DNA of 64,000 nt from Panopea generosa (lineage: Eukaryota; Mollusca; Bivalvia; Adapedonta; Hiatellidae), in the NCBI GenBank assembly GCA_029582155.1, contig CM055897.1:17975076-18039075 (forward strand), read 5' to 3'. Numbering within the stretch: the first letter of the stretch is position 1; each line of letters starts with the position of its first letter. This document shows positions 1-10,664 of this stretch, in pieces. The position numbers were made by a program, and so were the translations under genes. Under the pieces are notes generated by a model that worked only from the letters and a program-made list of their open reading frames with translations, did not search any database and was not told the DNA's origin.

Positions 1-2408
1 GTTTCCCCTTTTGTAGGATTGTGGCTCCTAGGCCAAATTTGGAAGCATCGACTTGCAAAGTTAATGGCTTTGCTTGATCAAAGTATGTTAATACCTGACC
101 AGGTTTCGTGAGGATTTGCTTCATTAATGCAAATGCATCACTTTGAGGCTTTTCCCAACTAAACGCGATATTCTTTGCTAATAATTGTCTCATGGGAGCT
201 GTAACCTCTGAGAGATTTGGTGCAAATCGTGCTAGGTAATTTACCATACCTAAAATGGTCTCAAGTTCTGCCTTATTTGTAGGGGGTTGCATTTTCTCAA
301 CAGCCGTGACCTTGGCAGGGTCAGGTTTTAATCCTTCTGAAGTAAGTAAATATCCAAAATACTCTACTTCAGAGACGCAAACTGCTAGTTTGTCTTCATT
401 AAGGCGAACACCCTGCTCTTTTGACCTTTGTCACACAGCCCGAAGAGCTTTGTCATGTTCTTCTCTGGTTTTACGAAATACAAGGATGTCATCGACTATG
501 GCGACAACACCAGAAATACCTTCAAAGCATTCATCAATTTTGCGTTCAAACAGATCACCACTAAGTTTAAAACCAAACGGAACACGCAAATATCTGTAAC
601 GCCCAAATATGGTATTGAAGCATGTAAGGATTGAGGACTCGTGTTCGAGTTTCAAGGCCCAATATCCAGACCTGGCATCAAGCTTAGTAAAATATTTTGC
701 ACCTGAAAGGTCTGGCAAAATATCATCAAGTTGTCTCAAGGGGTAACGAGGACGTTGTATGGCCTTATTCAGGTCCCTAGGGTCTAAGCAGATTTTGCAT
801 TTTGCATTTTTCAGCTATTACCATGGAGCTGACCCATTCTGTTGGTTCACTGACTTTGACTATAACCTCAAGTTCTTCCATTCTTGACAATTCATTTTTT
901 ACCTTTTCATGTAAAGCTACTGGGACCTTACGCGGTGAGTGCACAACAGGTGTAACTGAGGGATTAATGTGGATTTTACATTCCCCTGGGAAAAGTCCTA
1001 TGCCATTGAAAACCTCAGACTGCTCCCTTAAGACGGACAACTTTGTGAGTGTTGCTTTAGGAGATTTAAACTCTACTGAGTATGTGAGGTTCACAAGGCC
1101 AAAATCGATGCAAGATTGAAGCCCTAACAGTGGCGGTGACCTTGTGTTCACAACATAGAACAAAATAGCATCCTTTTTACCGGTCCCCGGGTGATTACAC
1201 TGAAGAGTAATGCATCCCTTTATGTTTAGTTCATTACCATTGTGAGCTGACAGCTTTGTCTTGGACGGTTCAAGTAATGCCTAAACCCCGAAATACCTTA
1301 TACGGTAAAATATTCACTTGACTGCCTGTGTCTAATTTAAACTTGATACATTTTTTTGAATGACCTACCTCAAATTCTGCAAATACCTGCCCATTGATTA
1401 TGTTTGATTCAACGCTATCGATAAATAAACCCTGAGCATAATAACTATCCAAGTTATTACAGTTTGAAATCCTAATTTCATTTACGCTGGATTTACATAC
1501 AGATCCAAAATCGTTCCACTTTTTACATTTAAAACACTGTTTTCCTTTAGCAGGACACACTTTTGATTTATTATGTTGTTTGTCACAATTTTGGCACTGT
1601 TGTCTGGCATTTCCTTGTTTGGTGTTCCCTCGCCGCTAAGTTGATCCTTTCCTCTCCCCCTGGCCTGAGGTATTATGACCAGGCTGGCCTGAGGTGTTAT
1701 GACCAGTTTTTCTGACTCCCTTCTGGTAAGACCTGTCAACGGTGTTGACAGTGGATGCTGAAGCTTGCGGCTGCATTTCTCGCAATTGTTCCTGTGCATA
1801 TTCAAATGACTGGCATATTTGGATTGACTTGTTGAGTGTCAATTTCTCTCCTACGTTAATCAGTTTTTCTCTGATTCTTTGGGATGTCACACCAAATACT
1901 AGTCTATCCCTGATCATTTCATCCCTGTCTGTGTAGCCACAGTCATTTGCCAGCAAGCGAAGTTTTGTTAAAAATTGTTCAAATGTCTGCTCCCCTTGTG
2001 TTTCATTATTGACACGATATCTTGCAAACACAGGATTTATTGTTGGCTGCAAATGTTTCTTTACTGCCTCACAGATCGCTTTCAACTTTTGTTTATCAGA
2101 TGCTGAGAGGTTGAGAGTTGCAAAAATGTCCCTGCCTTTTTCTCCCATCCATAATAATAAGTACGTTACTTGGACACTTTCCTCTTTGTCCTTTAGCGGA
2201 CATTGGAATACAAGGTCGCAGTGTTCCTGGAATTTCTTCCATGCCCCTGGAAGGTTTGAACTGTTCCAGTTCATGCATGGCACAGGCACGCCATTTAGAC
2301 CCATGACTGTGAAATTCACACTTAATTAAATATTTGTTATTTCAGAATGTTCACAATTAATCTCCAGAGTGAGTCATGAGTTCATTTATCCATAATATTC
2401 TGACACCA
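1..2408 (-). mobile_element. Ty3/Gypsy LTR retrotransposon relic, gag to reverse transcriptase
   Basis: On the minus strand, a gag-like segment (about 1640-2319), a CCHC-type zinc-knuckle region followed by an aspartic-protease-like DTG segment (about 1270-1560) and a reverse transcriptase region (about 430-1160) lie in normal gag-pro-pol order. This order and the RT resemblance mark the Ty3/Gypsy group. The element runs off the left edge of the window, so RNase H and integrase are not seen whole. It is broken, with several interruptions. It is a fossil of moderate age. Confidence 0.85.
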
Positions 2409-2580
2409 TGTTATGTTATTGTTCTTGCTTCTGGGAATAATACAGAACGACAATGTATTGTATTCTAACTATTTATTATTGCCCTAAGAACTAACTGTGA
2501 TTACTAGATGAATTGTATAGACTAGACTGACTGAGATAAAGCATGCACAGTTAATATGTAGTAGAATGGAAGTAACTCTG
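2409..2580 (-). repeat. Probable 5' LTR of the Ty3/Gypsy relic (outer end uncertain)
   Basis: Read on the minus strand, the sequence just before the internal region ends in ...ATAACA and is followed by TGGTGTCAGAAT (about 2397-2408). That is the expected arrangement of an LTR ending in CA next to a tRNA primer-binding site starting TGG. On the plus strand the repeat starts TGTTATG at 2409. The outer boundary is a guess because the partner LTR is outside the window. Confidence 0.5.
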
Positions 2581-2581
2581 A

Positions 2582-3190
2582 ATGTTTCAGATACTGAAGT
2601 ATCATGTTACACACAGGAAAAACAAGACTCTCGTTCGTCCAACACTCGAGTACGCCTCCACAGTATGGGATCCATACACAGTTAGCGCACAGCAACTAGA
2701 GGCAGTCAAACGTAGGGCAGCATGCTTCGTCAATGGAGACTATCGCACAACTAGCAGCACCTCCCAGATGATGACATACCTTGGTTGGCCATCTCTCCAA
2801 CATAGACGGTAGCATGCAAAGTTGACCATGATGTACAGGATAATCCATTTCAATATAGACATCCCCACAATACCGTATCTCCACACTGCCACTGTAGCGA
2901 CCAGATGACACGCAACAAGATACATTGTTCATACCCTTTTGCAGAACTGACTATCTTCGCCACTCCTTCTTCCCCTCGGCTACGCGGCTGTGGAATCAGC
3001 TACCAGAGCACCTGGCCACAGCGTCCAACCTGGAGGCATTCAAGGGGGGAACTAGTGCACTATTAATATCCCACACTGTAGGGCCTACAAGTTTTATTTC
3101 TTTTAAACCTGCACTACTAGCTTGCGCCTCACACCATTCTTGTACGGTCACACAAGAAGAAGAAGAAGGAAAGGCAACTGATTGAGATTT
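2582..3190 (+). mobile_element. 3' fragment of a CR1/L2-like LINE (RT C-terminal region)
   Basis: The translation contains LVRPTLEYASTVWDPY, then a stretch ending LGWPSLQHRR, and further on FFPSATRLWNQLPEHL. These are landmarks of the region after the palm in CR1-like non-LTR reverse transcriptases. The two parts lie in different frames (2582-2812 and 2925-3185), with stops after QHRR and a frameshift between them, so the copy is dead. The palm and endonuclease are absent, as expected for a 5'-truncated LINE. A short GAA-rich tract near 3160 may be its 3' tail. It sits against the LTR of the neighbouring Gypsy relic. The clade is uncertain within the CR1/L2/Rex1 group. Confidence 0.75.
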
Positions 3191-4355
3191 TGTGGACGCT
3201 CGCGTAGTCACGCAAAATCTCGTAATATCTCGTTTTCAATCAGTTTAACTTCCATTTATCCCAGGAACACAAATCGAAATTCTTATATTGCATAAAAACA
3301 ATACCCTTCCCAGTAATTTGTGTTAAAATTGTTGAAGTACTTTACAAAATGTGTAAACTGTAGCTCAAATAACGGGAACTTTCCTTGAGACCTCAATATC
3401 TTTACTTCAATATCATTTTACATGATCGACGCTTTAAACATTTAAGATTACATAAAAAATGCAGTTTGTGTGCACAAATCAATTACCAGTCAATTATGAA
3501 TAATTAATTTGCCAAATAATTAATTCTTCGTGTGCTGTTAAAATATCAACATTTAGTCAGACAGTGCCAGTTTCCTATCCTTCTACACATAAAGTCAGTG
3601 TACTCAGAAACTTAGGTAACTATGTTTACGAATCGTTTGCGCTACGCGAAAAAAATTTACTTAATCAACATATAATATAGACAAAAAAGTATTTATTTTT
3701 AAGTTTAAACTCATTAGAAAGTTTTATAGTTTGAATTTACTACATTTTGGCCCAGTAAAACTTTTATAAATGCCAAATTAAATTATATTTTGTATGTTTG
3801 ATCAATGACTTGTATAGATATATAATTCCTTGGTTTGATTTCGAAATTCTATGAAATATATATCAATTACTTTTACTGTGTTATATAATTAATGTATATT
3901 TCATGTGACATTTTGATTGTTAGTAACTTATGTTAGACAAAAAAAACGGTATAGTTTACGTCTCAATAAAAAATTCTGTAGTCTAGCTGTTCACAAGTTT
4001 CTGTATTCTATACAAGTCCTTGGTATTACCAACATGACTTAATTATGAGTAACTAAATTATTTGAATATTTCTCCATAACTTATGTTATTATTATAACTT
4101 TAATCAAATACTCATACAAACACTGGCGTCTGAATGCAGTAACTCGTTTTTTAGAAATGCTTTAAGAGTCGTGTTGATACAATATATAAAAGGTCCCTTA
4201 AGGCCACCAAGTTCGGTAAAACTAATCTAGGTGCCCCAGTACTACGGATTTCACTGCGAGAGGAATTTAGAAAAACAGCTGATTTTAGTCAGTTTAGAAA
4301 CATCAGTGACTTAATTTAACAGAATATGTCACTGGAAAATTGACCTTGTGTGCAT
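3191..4355. other. AT-rich intergenic stretch, nothing recognised
   Basis: I see no long reading frame, RNA gene or clear repeat here. The DNA is strongly AT-rich with scattered poly-A and poly-T runs. Confidence 0.6.
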
Positions 4356-4359
4356 TCTA

Positions 4360-4745
4360 GTACTCTCAACTTTCACTTGATGTCAACCAAACTAAGGCAT
4401 TAAGTAGTAGTTATATAACCACAATATCTTAGACAAGTTCTTGAATTGGTCAAATCCAATAATTATTGTCACAGTTATGACCTTTGAATCATCAATGTGT
4501 TTTCATGTTTGTTGTTGTGTACGCTCTAGATAGCATGTGCAGTTTTTATTTGACCCTCATTTAAACTAATAAGGTCCTCCTGGGTGTTTTGGAGATCTAG
4601 AGAACATGGCCATTTGTTTTCAGAGATCTGGGGAATATTGGCCATTACTTTCAGAGTTCCAGGGATCAAAGGCCTAATTTTAGAGATCTAGGGATATTGT
4701 CCTTAATGAATAAAAGTACCTTATTTGATCAATTTTAGCAGAGAC
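4360..4745. repeat. Dispersed repeat fragments shared with intron 7 of AS3MT and the window's right end
   Basis: The part around 4360-4520 (with TTATATAACCACAATATC, a CAAGTTCTTGAATTGG-like piece, then a TTATGACC-like piece) matches the diverged units at 36300-37530 and a short stretch near 42690-42760. The part at 4575-4720 (GGTCCTCCTGGGTGTTTTGG, then repeated GAGATCTNGGG) matches the last 35 bases of the window (63965-64000). These look like old pieces of interspersed repeats. Confidence 0.55.
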
Positions 4746-5030
4746 ATATAATCAGAGATAGGCAACTGGAGGCACTTGTCTAAATTTTAGGTGGCACATT
4801 TTGGCTTTTTCTAGTTTAGTCTGAACTTATTTATTTTACTTTGATTTAGAAACAAGTTCTTACGACTTAGACAAATACGCCCGAAGTCTTCCTGGGTATA
4901 ACCAGTACTAATCATATGTGGAAAAAGTGTCTTGCTTAAGGACACCACACATAGTCATGGCGAAGGATTGGAATACCCACGACCCTCCGATCATGGGTTC
5001 GGTTCTTTACCACTAGATCACGTGGCGTTT
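4745..5030 (-). repeat. tRNA-derived SINE, minus strand
   Basis: Read on the minus strand from about 5030, it starts with a tRNA-like head: an A-box-like CTAGTGGTAAAG and a B-box-like GTGGGTATTCCAATCC. The body runs through a CTTAAGCAAGACAC-like segment. The same body occurs at 13600-13785, where it is cut by an LTR element and resumes at 15043. Head plus shared body supports a SINE family. Confidence 0.6.
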
Positions 5031-5100
5031 TCTAAATCATGGAAACACACATCCTCCAGAATCAAACAACATAATTTTCTGATTATGGTAGCAAAAGAAA

Positions 5101-5797
5101 GGGCTTGATTTGGGAGATTAATACTTATTTTTTAAATTTAAAGAAATGAAGAATTTTACGCTTAAAGTTTTTTTGTGTGATCGTTTTCTCTTTTTTTAGC
5201 CCATTTTTGAAATAAGAAATAAGAAAAACGCGACTTCAATAAATATCAATATGAAACATTCGCCACCGATGGAAAACTTACTGCTTCATCTTTCTATCTA
5301 ATATTTTTATTTTTATTGCGTTTTGTTTAAACGTACATGGTATTTGTTAAATCAAGACTACCGTTTTTTGTTAAAAAATCTTTTTTTTCGTGAAATTTCA
5401 ACATATTTCGATTTCAATCCGCAATAATTTAAATTCAGAAGAAAAATATCAAATAATTGATAATTGGAATTGGTCATTTTTATCAGCTTTACTTTGGCAC
5501 CAAAATTGTTAAATTCAGACCAAGATTCGAAGAGTGATTAAAGAAATACTAAAAGTGTCGTGGACATTATATTGCTATTAGCCTGCCAGTCTGTAATTAA
5601 GTCACTGATTTTATGTATAATTTTTATACTTTATCATATTTTACTTTTAAAATGAGATGTCGACTGCTTGAAACAGCTTATGACAGCTTTGGACGTTTCT
5701 TACGTGTTAGTCTGAGACCCTGCACAACTTCATCCCATAATTGTATATACCCGAAACAAATTTTGGATGGTAATTCCGACTAAAGATATATTTACAG
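5101..5797 (-). mobile_element. Segment A of a composite non-LTR element, copy 1
   Basis: About 697 bases match 41959-42645 almost throughout, starting GGGCTTGATTTGGGAGATTAA and ending GACTAAAGATATATTTAC. In both places the segment lies to the left of a minus-strand reverse transcriptase fragment, with segment B on its right. Segment A is therefore probably the 3' part of the same element. No coding frame is recognised in it. Confidence 0.6.
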
Positions 5798-5811
5798 TAA
5801 TAATGAGTAAT

Positions 5812-5880
5812 GGCAGAATAGTGCAGTAGTTATATCGTCGATTACGAATCGTAAGGACTGGTGTTCAATCCAACTCGGCA
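5812..5880 (+). repeat. tRNA-Arg(ACG)-like sequence, pseudo-tRNA or SINE head
   Basis: The sequence has an A-box-like TAGTGCAGTAGTTA, an anticodon-arm-like stretch TCGATTACGAATCGT with loop TTACGAA (anticodon ACG), a B-box-like GTGTTCAATCC and a T-run just after. The acceptor stem does not pair well, so it is more likely a decayed tRNA or a SINE head than a working tRNA gene. It lies in DNA that the second composite copy lacks. Confidence 0.4.
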
Positions 5881-6345
5881 TCTACTTTTTTATTAGATCG
5901 TGTTTACACAATAAAGTCAATTATTTATGTGCTTTTATAATTATTTATGTGTATTTATTGCCTTTTGTAAATTAACTGTTCAGCTGTTCATTTTTTTTGT
6001 CTCTTCTCTCCTTCCACCGATATCTTCTTTGGTTCTACTTGTCAAAAACTAGCAGGGCTTATGTCGTGGTAAATTGTTCATCGTCCATCCGTTAACCTTT
6101 TTCTTGCAGAAGCTATAGCACCCCCACATTTTTCAAAGAAGCTTATCCAAACTCGCACAGCATTTGTATAACCACAAACTCTTGAATTTCTTGAACCAGC
6201 GTGATTGAACCACAAATGCTCCCTGCCACAGGGCTTACAAGCACATTTTTTAAGGAAACTTAAAAAATACCTTTTCTCTGAAAGTTCAAGCCATAGACCA
6301 TAGATATTTTAAACAAGGAAAAGAAGACAGTACATGGATTTTGCT
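5881..6345. other. No gene recognised
   Basis: AT-rich DNA between the tRNA-like sequence and the reverse transcriptase fragment. The corresponding part of the second composite copy differs here. Confidence 0.5.
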
Positions 6346-6347
6346 TA

Positions 6348-7080
6348 TTATGATGATGTATATATAAAAATATAGAAGCTTATAGTAGACGTTTTACTTA
6401 AGGAAACACTACATGCCGTAGTTGGACACCTTATATTTCCAATTTTCATACCAATGTAAGAGTCTTCAATTCTATGTAATAGCGGATCTATGTAGATTTT
6501 ATACAAGTCTGCACTCATTATACCGCCTTGTCTTATGCCCTGCTGGACATTAAATGAGCCAGATATAGTATTCATCCATTTCACAGATGTTTTTGCATTA
6601 GTACGTATATTGTCAATGAGTGTCCAGTGACGATCGTCTATGCCGATATTGTATAAACGTCTCATCAGATTGCTATGGTCTACCACATCGAACGCTGACT
6701 TAGTATCCAGAAGTACTGTTGTTAATGTGACGTTGTTGTATTTACATTCACGATAACACTCTTCAAGAATCAGTGCAGCGTTCAGAGGAAAAGTACCCGA
6801 AGTGAATCCTCTTTGTAAATGACTTTGTGTTTTTTTAAATGTTTGGCTGTATTCTATGCTTCAATATACTGTCAATGATTTTACATAACACAGGTATTAC
6901 TGTAATGCCACGATAAAATTGTGAGTCGTTTTTCGTACCTTTATTTTTGAATACGGGTGTAAATAAACCAATTTTGAGAATGTCTGGAACATCACCCTTC
7001 TTTGTTTTTAGCAAATTGAGCATAGAATACATGATTGTACATTGATAAAGGGAGTGGTTGAGGAGAAATGGTTGTCTCCT
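6348..7080 (-). mobile_element. Non-LTR reverse transcriptase fragment, composite element copy 1
   Basis: On the minus strand there is a finger-region stretch (FTPVFKNKGTKNDSQFYRG, about 6835-7032), then LQRGFTSGTFPLNAALILEE, then motif A as LLDTKSAFDVVDH (about 6690-6730) and motif B as QQGIRQGGIMSADLYK (about 6500-6560). This is the order of non-LTR reverse transcriptases. A frame change separates the 6835-7032 and 6348-6686 frames, and coding is lost just before the expected ADD motif. The overlapping part (6405-6760) is nearly identical to 44480-44763. The other copy keeps the downstream half, so the two fragments are complementary. The clade is not certain. Confidence 0.75.
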
Positions 7081-7129
7081 GCTGGGTAACAGGTTGTAGT
7101 AACCGAGCTGACGGCGTTTTAAAGTTTAG

Positions 7130-8062
7130 TTTTATTGTATACCTACGGTTAGAGAACATGAAGGTGAACAGACGAAGACATTAGCAAAAAAGGCATCGTG
7201 TTTGGCTTGCAAAAATCAACAGAAAAGCTGCTCCGTCAAATTATTCAAAAATTAATTCGAATCACTTTGTAAAAGATTATTATAATTTATATTTGTAATG
7301 ATTATGCCAATTAATACCATATGACCTACATTTTATACGAAATCCTAATCTGGGTGCATTCTAGTTATCTTCTTTTATTATCACTGAAGAAAATGAACTT
7401 TTTTTCTGTAAAAAGGAAATCTGACTGTAGTGCATACCAAAGCACGTTTTCGAACGATTTGATATTTTTTTAGTTGATCGTCCTCTACTAATCTCACTCC
7501 TGTTACGGCGATTAAATGAGACTAACCTGACTGTCGCCGCTGCGAGTTCTCAGTATTTAAACACATTGTGAGAATACTCTTCCTGGAGGATGTGACTACA
7601 AGAGATGGTGATGATGATTTTATCTTAAGGAACGAATCATTGCTGCACAATTTGCGTCTGTATGATATTATTTATCACATTGAAATCGAGCACAAATATT
7701 GACTAATATTGTGGCCAAATGTGGTATACAATGTTCGTGATTAAAGTTATATCACACTGTTGAGATTAACCCTTCCATGTAAATGTTGTCCTTATATGAT
7801 AATAGGACTTATTGCATGTCTCTTAAGAAGACTTTTAAAGATTTTTTTGTTTGGCGTTAAATAATGGACATCCAGTTATCTCTCCAATGCAGTACCACCA
7901 CTATATTATATACAGTAAGACAGTAATATGTTAGATGTGCAGCTTGTCACCATACTACACTCTCAATATAGGAATAATGTTATAAACAAGAGTTCATTTT
8001 AAGTGTTTATTCTCATGTGTTTTCAATATGCAATATATGGATCCTTTTTAATAAGTTATCAC
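7130..8062 (-). mobile_element. Segment B of a composite non-LTR element, copy 1
   Basis: Matches 44769-45646 over almost its whole length, from TTTTATTGTATACCTAC to TTTTAATAAGTTATCACA. No reading frame is recognised. It lies upstream of the minus-strand reverse transcriptase, so it would be the 5' part of that element. Its right edge coincides with the 3' end of the neighbouring CR1-like LINE. Confidence 0.55.
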
Positions 8063-8392
8063 ACTGTATAAGTCGGGAAGAGAAGTAGACCGAGTTAAAC
8101 CGGATACAATACGAGCCGCTTCGTGTTGAATTTTTTCAAGATTTTCTTTTTCATATTGGATACACCCACCCCACACTACAGATCCATATTCTAGAATAGG
8201 TCGAAGAAATGACATATAAATTTGATTTAAAGCTGTTCTGTTAACTGTAAACTTGATTTTTCGGATCATACCTAAAACCTTTGATGCTGAGTGTAAAATA
8301 TTTTGTATATGTTCATGCCACTCCATCGTTACTTAATGTGAGTCCTAAATGTTTATGATGATCTACAAACTTGACACTGGTATTATTAAAAG

Positions 8393-9337
8393 TCAAAGAA
8401 GGATACATGATATTTTTTTTAGAGTAAATAAGATTGCTTCTGATTTGTTTGGGTTAAAATTAACCAACCATTGTTTTGACCAATCTGAAATCATACTTAG
8501 ATAATGGTTTAAAATGCCTTCAACATCTGTTATATTAGATGCCGTGAATGCAATAGAGGTATCATCGGCAAATAATCTAGTAATACTTAATAAATGTTCG
8601 GCAATATCATTAATATAAATTAAAAAGAATAATGGTCCTAAAACAGAACCTTGAGGAACTTCAGCGGATGTTACCTGACTGTTGGACAAACTTGAACCTA
8701 AAAAGACCTTTTGTTGACGTCCGGTTAAATAACTTTTCGCCCATTTTAGAATATCACCGTTAACATCGTTCTGTTTTAACTTAAAAAGAAGACCTTTTAT
8801 CCACACACGATCAAATGCTTTGGAAACGTCGCAGAAAACCATGCATGTAAATTGACCTGCATCGATACCCAGACAAACTTGATGGTAGATGTCGATTAAC
8901 TGATGAACAGTTGAGTGACCTTTTAAAAATCCTGACTGTAACTTGTATATCAAGTTATTTGCAACAAAAAAATAATAGATATGTTTGTAAACAACTCTTT
9001 CCATTAATTTACCCACACAACTTAAGAGTGTTATTGGCCTATAATTAGACAATGTATTCGTATTTCCTTTTATGAATAGTGGCATGATTAAACCATGTTT
9101 CCATAACTCTGGAAATTTACATTCTTCTAGTGATTTATTATAAAGCATAACCAATGGTTTAGAAATACAGTTTTTTGTTAATTTTAAAAGTTTATGGCTG
9201 ATTTTATCTTCTCCAACTGATTTGTTGGGATTTAATGTATCTATAATATCCTTAATTTCATTTTCAGTTATCTTGATATTTGTTAGAGTATTGTTTGTTT
9301 TAAGAGAACAAGTCGGTAGTAAAGTATTGTTTTGCAC
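8393..9337 (-). CDS. LINE ORF2 reverse transcriptase domain
   Basis: Motifs appear in order: NYRPITLLSCVGKLMERVV, GFLKGHSTVHQL, FCDVSKAFDRVW (motif A aspartate), PQGSVLGPLFFLIYIND (motif B) and LFADDTSIAF (motif C, FADD), then SKQWLVNFNPNKSEAILF. This is a complete non-LTR palm. The catalytic aspartates are all present, so the domain looks well preserved, although the frame ends at 8393 after a short frameshifted tail. The next frame (8048-8326) carries FLRPILEYGSVVWGG and ends abruptly. Confidence 0.85.
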   Translation of the reverse strand: MQNNTLLPTCSLKTNNTLTNIKITENEIKDIIDTLNPNKSVGEDKISHKLLKLTKNCISKPLVMLYNKSLEECKFPELWKHGLIMPLFIKGNTNTLSNYRPITLLSCVGKLMERVVYKHIYYFFVANNLIYKLQSGFLKGHSTVHQLIDIYHQVCLGIDAGQFTCMVFCDVSKAFDRVWIKGLLFKLKQNDVNGDILKWAKSYLTGRQQKVFLGSSLSNSQVTSAEVPQGSVLGPLFFLIYINDIAEHLLSITRLFADDTSIAFTASNITDVEGILNHYLSMISDWSKQWLVNFNPNKSEAILFTLKKISCILL

Positions 9338-9715
9338 ATGACATATTGATGAAATTGATACAAAATAATCGTTTGAACTATTGGCTTTGTCGATATCGTC
9401 AAAATAGTATTTTTCTTCGCCGTTATCTAATGTAGTTTTTAATGGAGTTATTAACCTTATTTCTAAAGTGTCTGTATTTTGTCCAGTCTTCTGTTTTTTG
9501 CGTCCGTATAGCTTTTGTCCTTTGTCTGTCTTGTTTTCTTGAATATGTTCTTATTTCTGAATTGTACCAAGGTTTATCATTTGGTCGAATAGTTACATCT
9601 TTAGATGGAATACACTCGTTCATGTATTTTAGAATTAAGTCAGTAAACTGCGAACAAGCATTATCTATATTATTATTATTAATAAAATCCCAATTAGTAT
9701 TTGAGATTATGTTAT

Positions 9716-10633
9716 TCATTTTATCAAAGTCTCCTCGTTTATAAAACCATACTTTACGTTTAACTGCAGGAGTAAAAATAACAGTAAAAGGAAAATAATA
9801 AAAGTAGATTTATGGTCGCTTATTTCGGAAGGTACGTTTATAGTTCCTTCATTTAATGATTTAATAGAATCAGATATAATAATTGGATCTATCAATGTGG
9901 CCGTTGTATTTGTAATTTGGGTAGGTTCTGTTATAACATTGCGTAGATAATTTAAAAACATGATATTATTAAGGTGTTGACAATTTGGGTTTAAAAGGTC
10001 ATCATTTAAGTCACCGACAATAACGATATTTTTGTTAATATCAAGGGCCATTTCTATTGAAATATTAAAATTATCCCAAAATAAAACATTTGAATTAGGG
10101 GGTCGATATACATTACATAATATTACTGTGGTTCTTTTGTATTTAATCTCTGTCCATATTGAGTCAATAGATGGATTGTCTAAACATGTTAAACGTTTAC
10201 CAACTAATTTATTTGAAACATAAGTCAACAGGCCACTTGAGAATGCAGTCTTGTCCAGTTGCAAAGGGTCCGAAAACCCGTCCAATAAAAGATATTCGTT
10301 CGTAATGTCGTCAGTAAGGTGGGTCTCTGTAAAGCATAAAATATCAAAATCAAGCAAAAAATCCTTGATGTAATCTAGTTTCGTGCGAATGATTCTAATA
10401 TTTAAATGAGCTATTGAAAGACCTTTGTGTATTTCATTTAAGTTTTCACACGGTCCTGGATTTTCGGCAATGTTGCCCGACATCAAGACTAGTAAAAGAA
10501 TGACTGAAGCAAAATTTATGTTTAAAGTGCAATCACGGATGAAGGAGTAAAACATATAACTGTAATATGTTACATTCCTTTTTAGTCCAAACAAAAATGT
10601 AAGTACAATCGTAAACAATGAGGTATGTTTCAA
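9716..10633 (-). CDS. LINE ORF2 N-terminal part: 2A-like motif and AP-endonuclease domain
   Basis: The first 50 or so residues are hydrophobic and end in SGNIAENPGP (10451-10480), close to the 2A recoding consensus D(V/I)ExNPGP reported for CR1/Crack-type LINEs. The endonuclease follows: HLNIR, the glutamate motif CFTETHL, the IWTE segment, GDLNDD and the C-terminal SDHKSTF. These supply the Asn, Glu, Asp/Asn and Asp-His catalytic positions of exonuclease-endonuclease-phosphatase enzymes. In a live element this domain nicks target DNA to prime reverse transcription. The frame runs off into unrelated residues near 9780, before the linker. Confidence 0.8.
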   Translation of the reverse strand: MKHTSLFTIVLTFLFGLKRNVTYYSYMFYSFIRDCTLNINFASVILLLVLMSGNIAENPGPCENLNEIHKGLSIAHLNIRIIRTKLDYIKDFLLDFDILCFTETHLTDDITNEYLLLDGFSDPLQLDKTAFSSGLLTYVSNKLVGKRLTCLDNPSIDSIWTEIKYKRTTVILCNVYRPPNSNVLFWDNFNISIEMALDINKNIVIVGDLNDDLLNPNCQHLNNIMFLNYLRNVITEPTQITNTTATLIDPIIISDSIKSLNEGTINVPSEISDHKSTFIIFLLLLFLLLQLNVKYGFINEETLIK

Positions 10634-10664
10634 AACTTGACTTTTTATAATAGAAAATGATAAA

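Larger units (their letters stand above)
8048..10633 (-). mobile_element. CR1-like LINE, endonuclease plus reverse transcriptase, decayed
   Basis: A minus-strand ORF2-type unit: hydrophobic N-terminus with a 2A-like motif, apurinic-type endonuclease (9716-10633), linker (9423-9719), reverse transcriptase (8393-9337) and post-palm region (8048-8326). The pieces change frame near 9720 and between 9423 and 9337, and small frameshifts occur near 8400 and 8325, so about four breaks are visible. The protein stops short of the usual CR1 C-terminus at about 8050, exactly where segment B begins. The 3' end has therefore been lost or replaced. No ORF1 with zinc knuckles is seen upstream. The assignment to the CR1/Crack/Jockey group rests on domain style. 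Confidence 0.85.
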
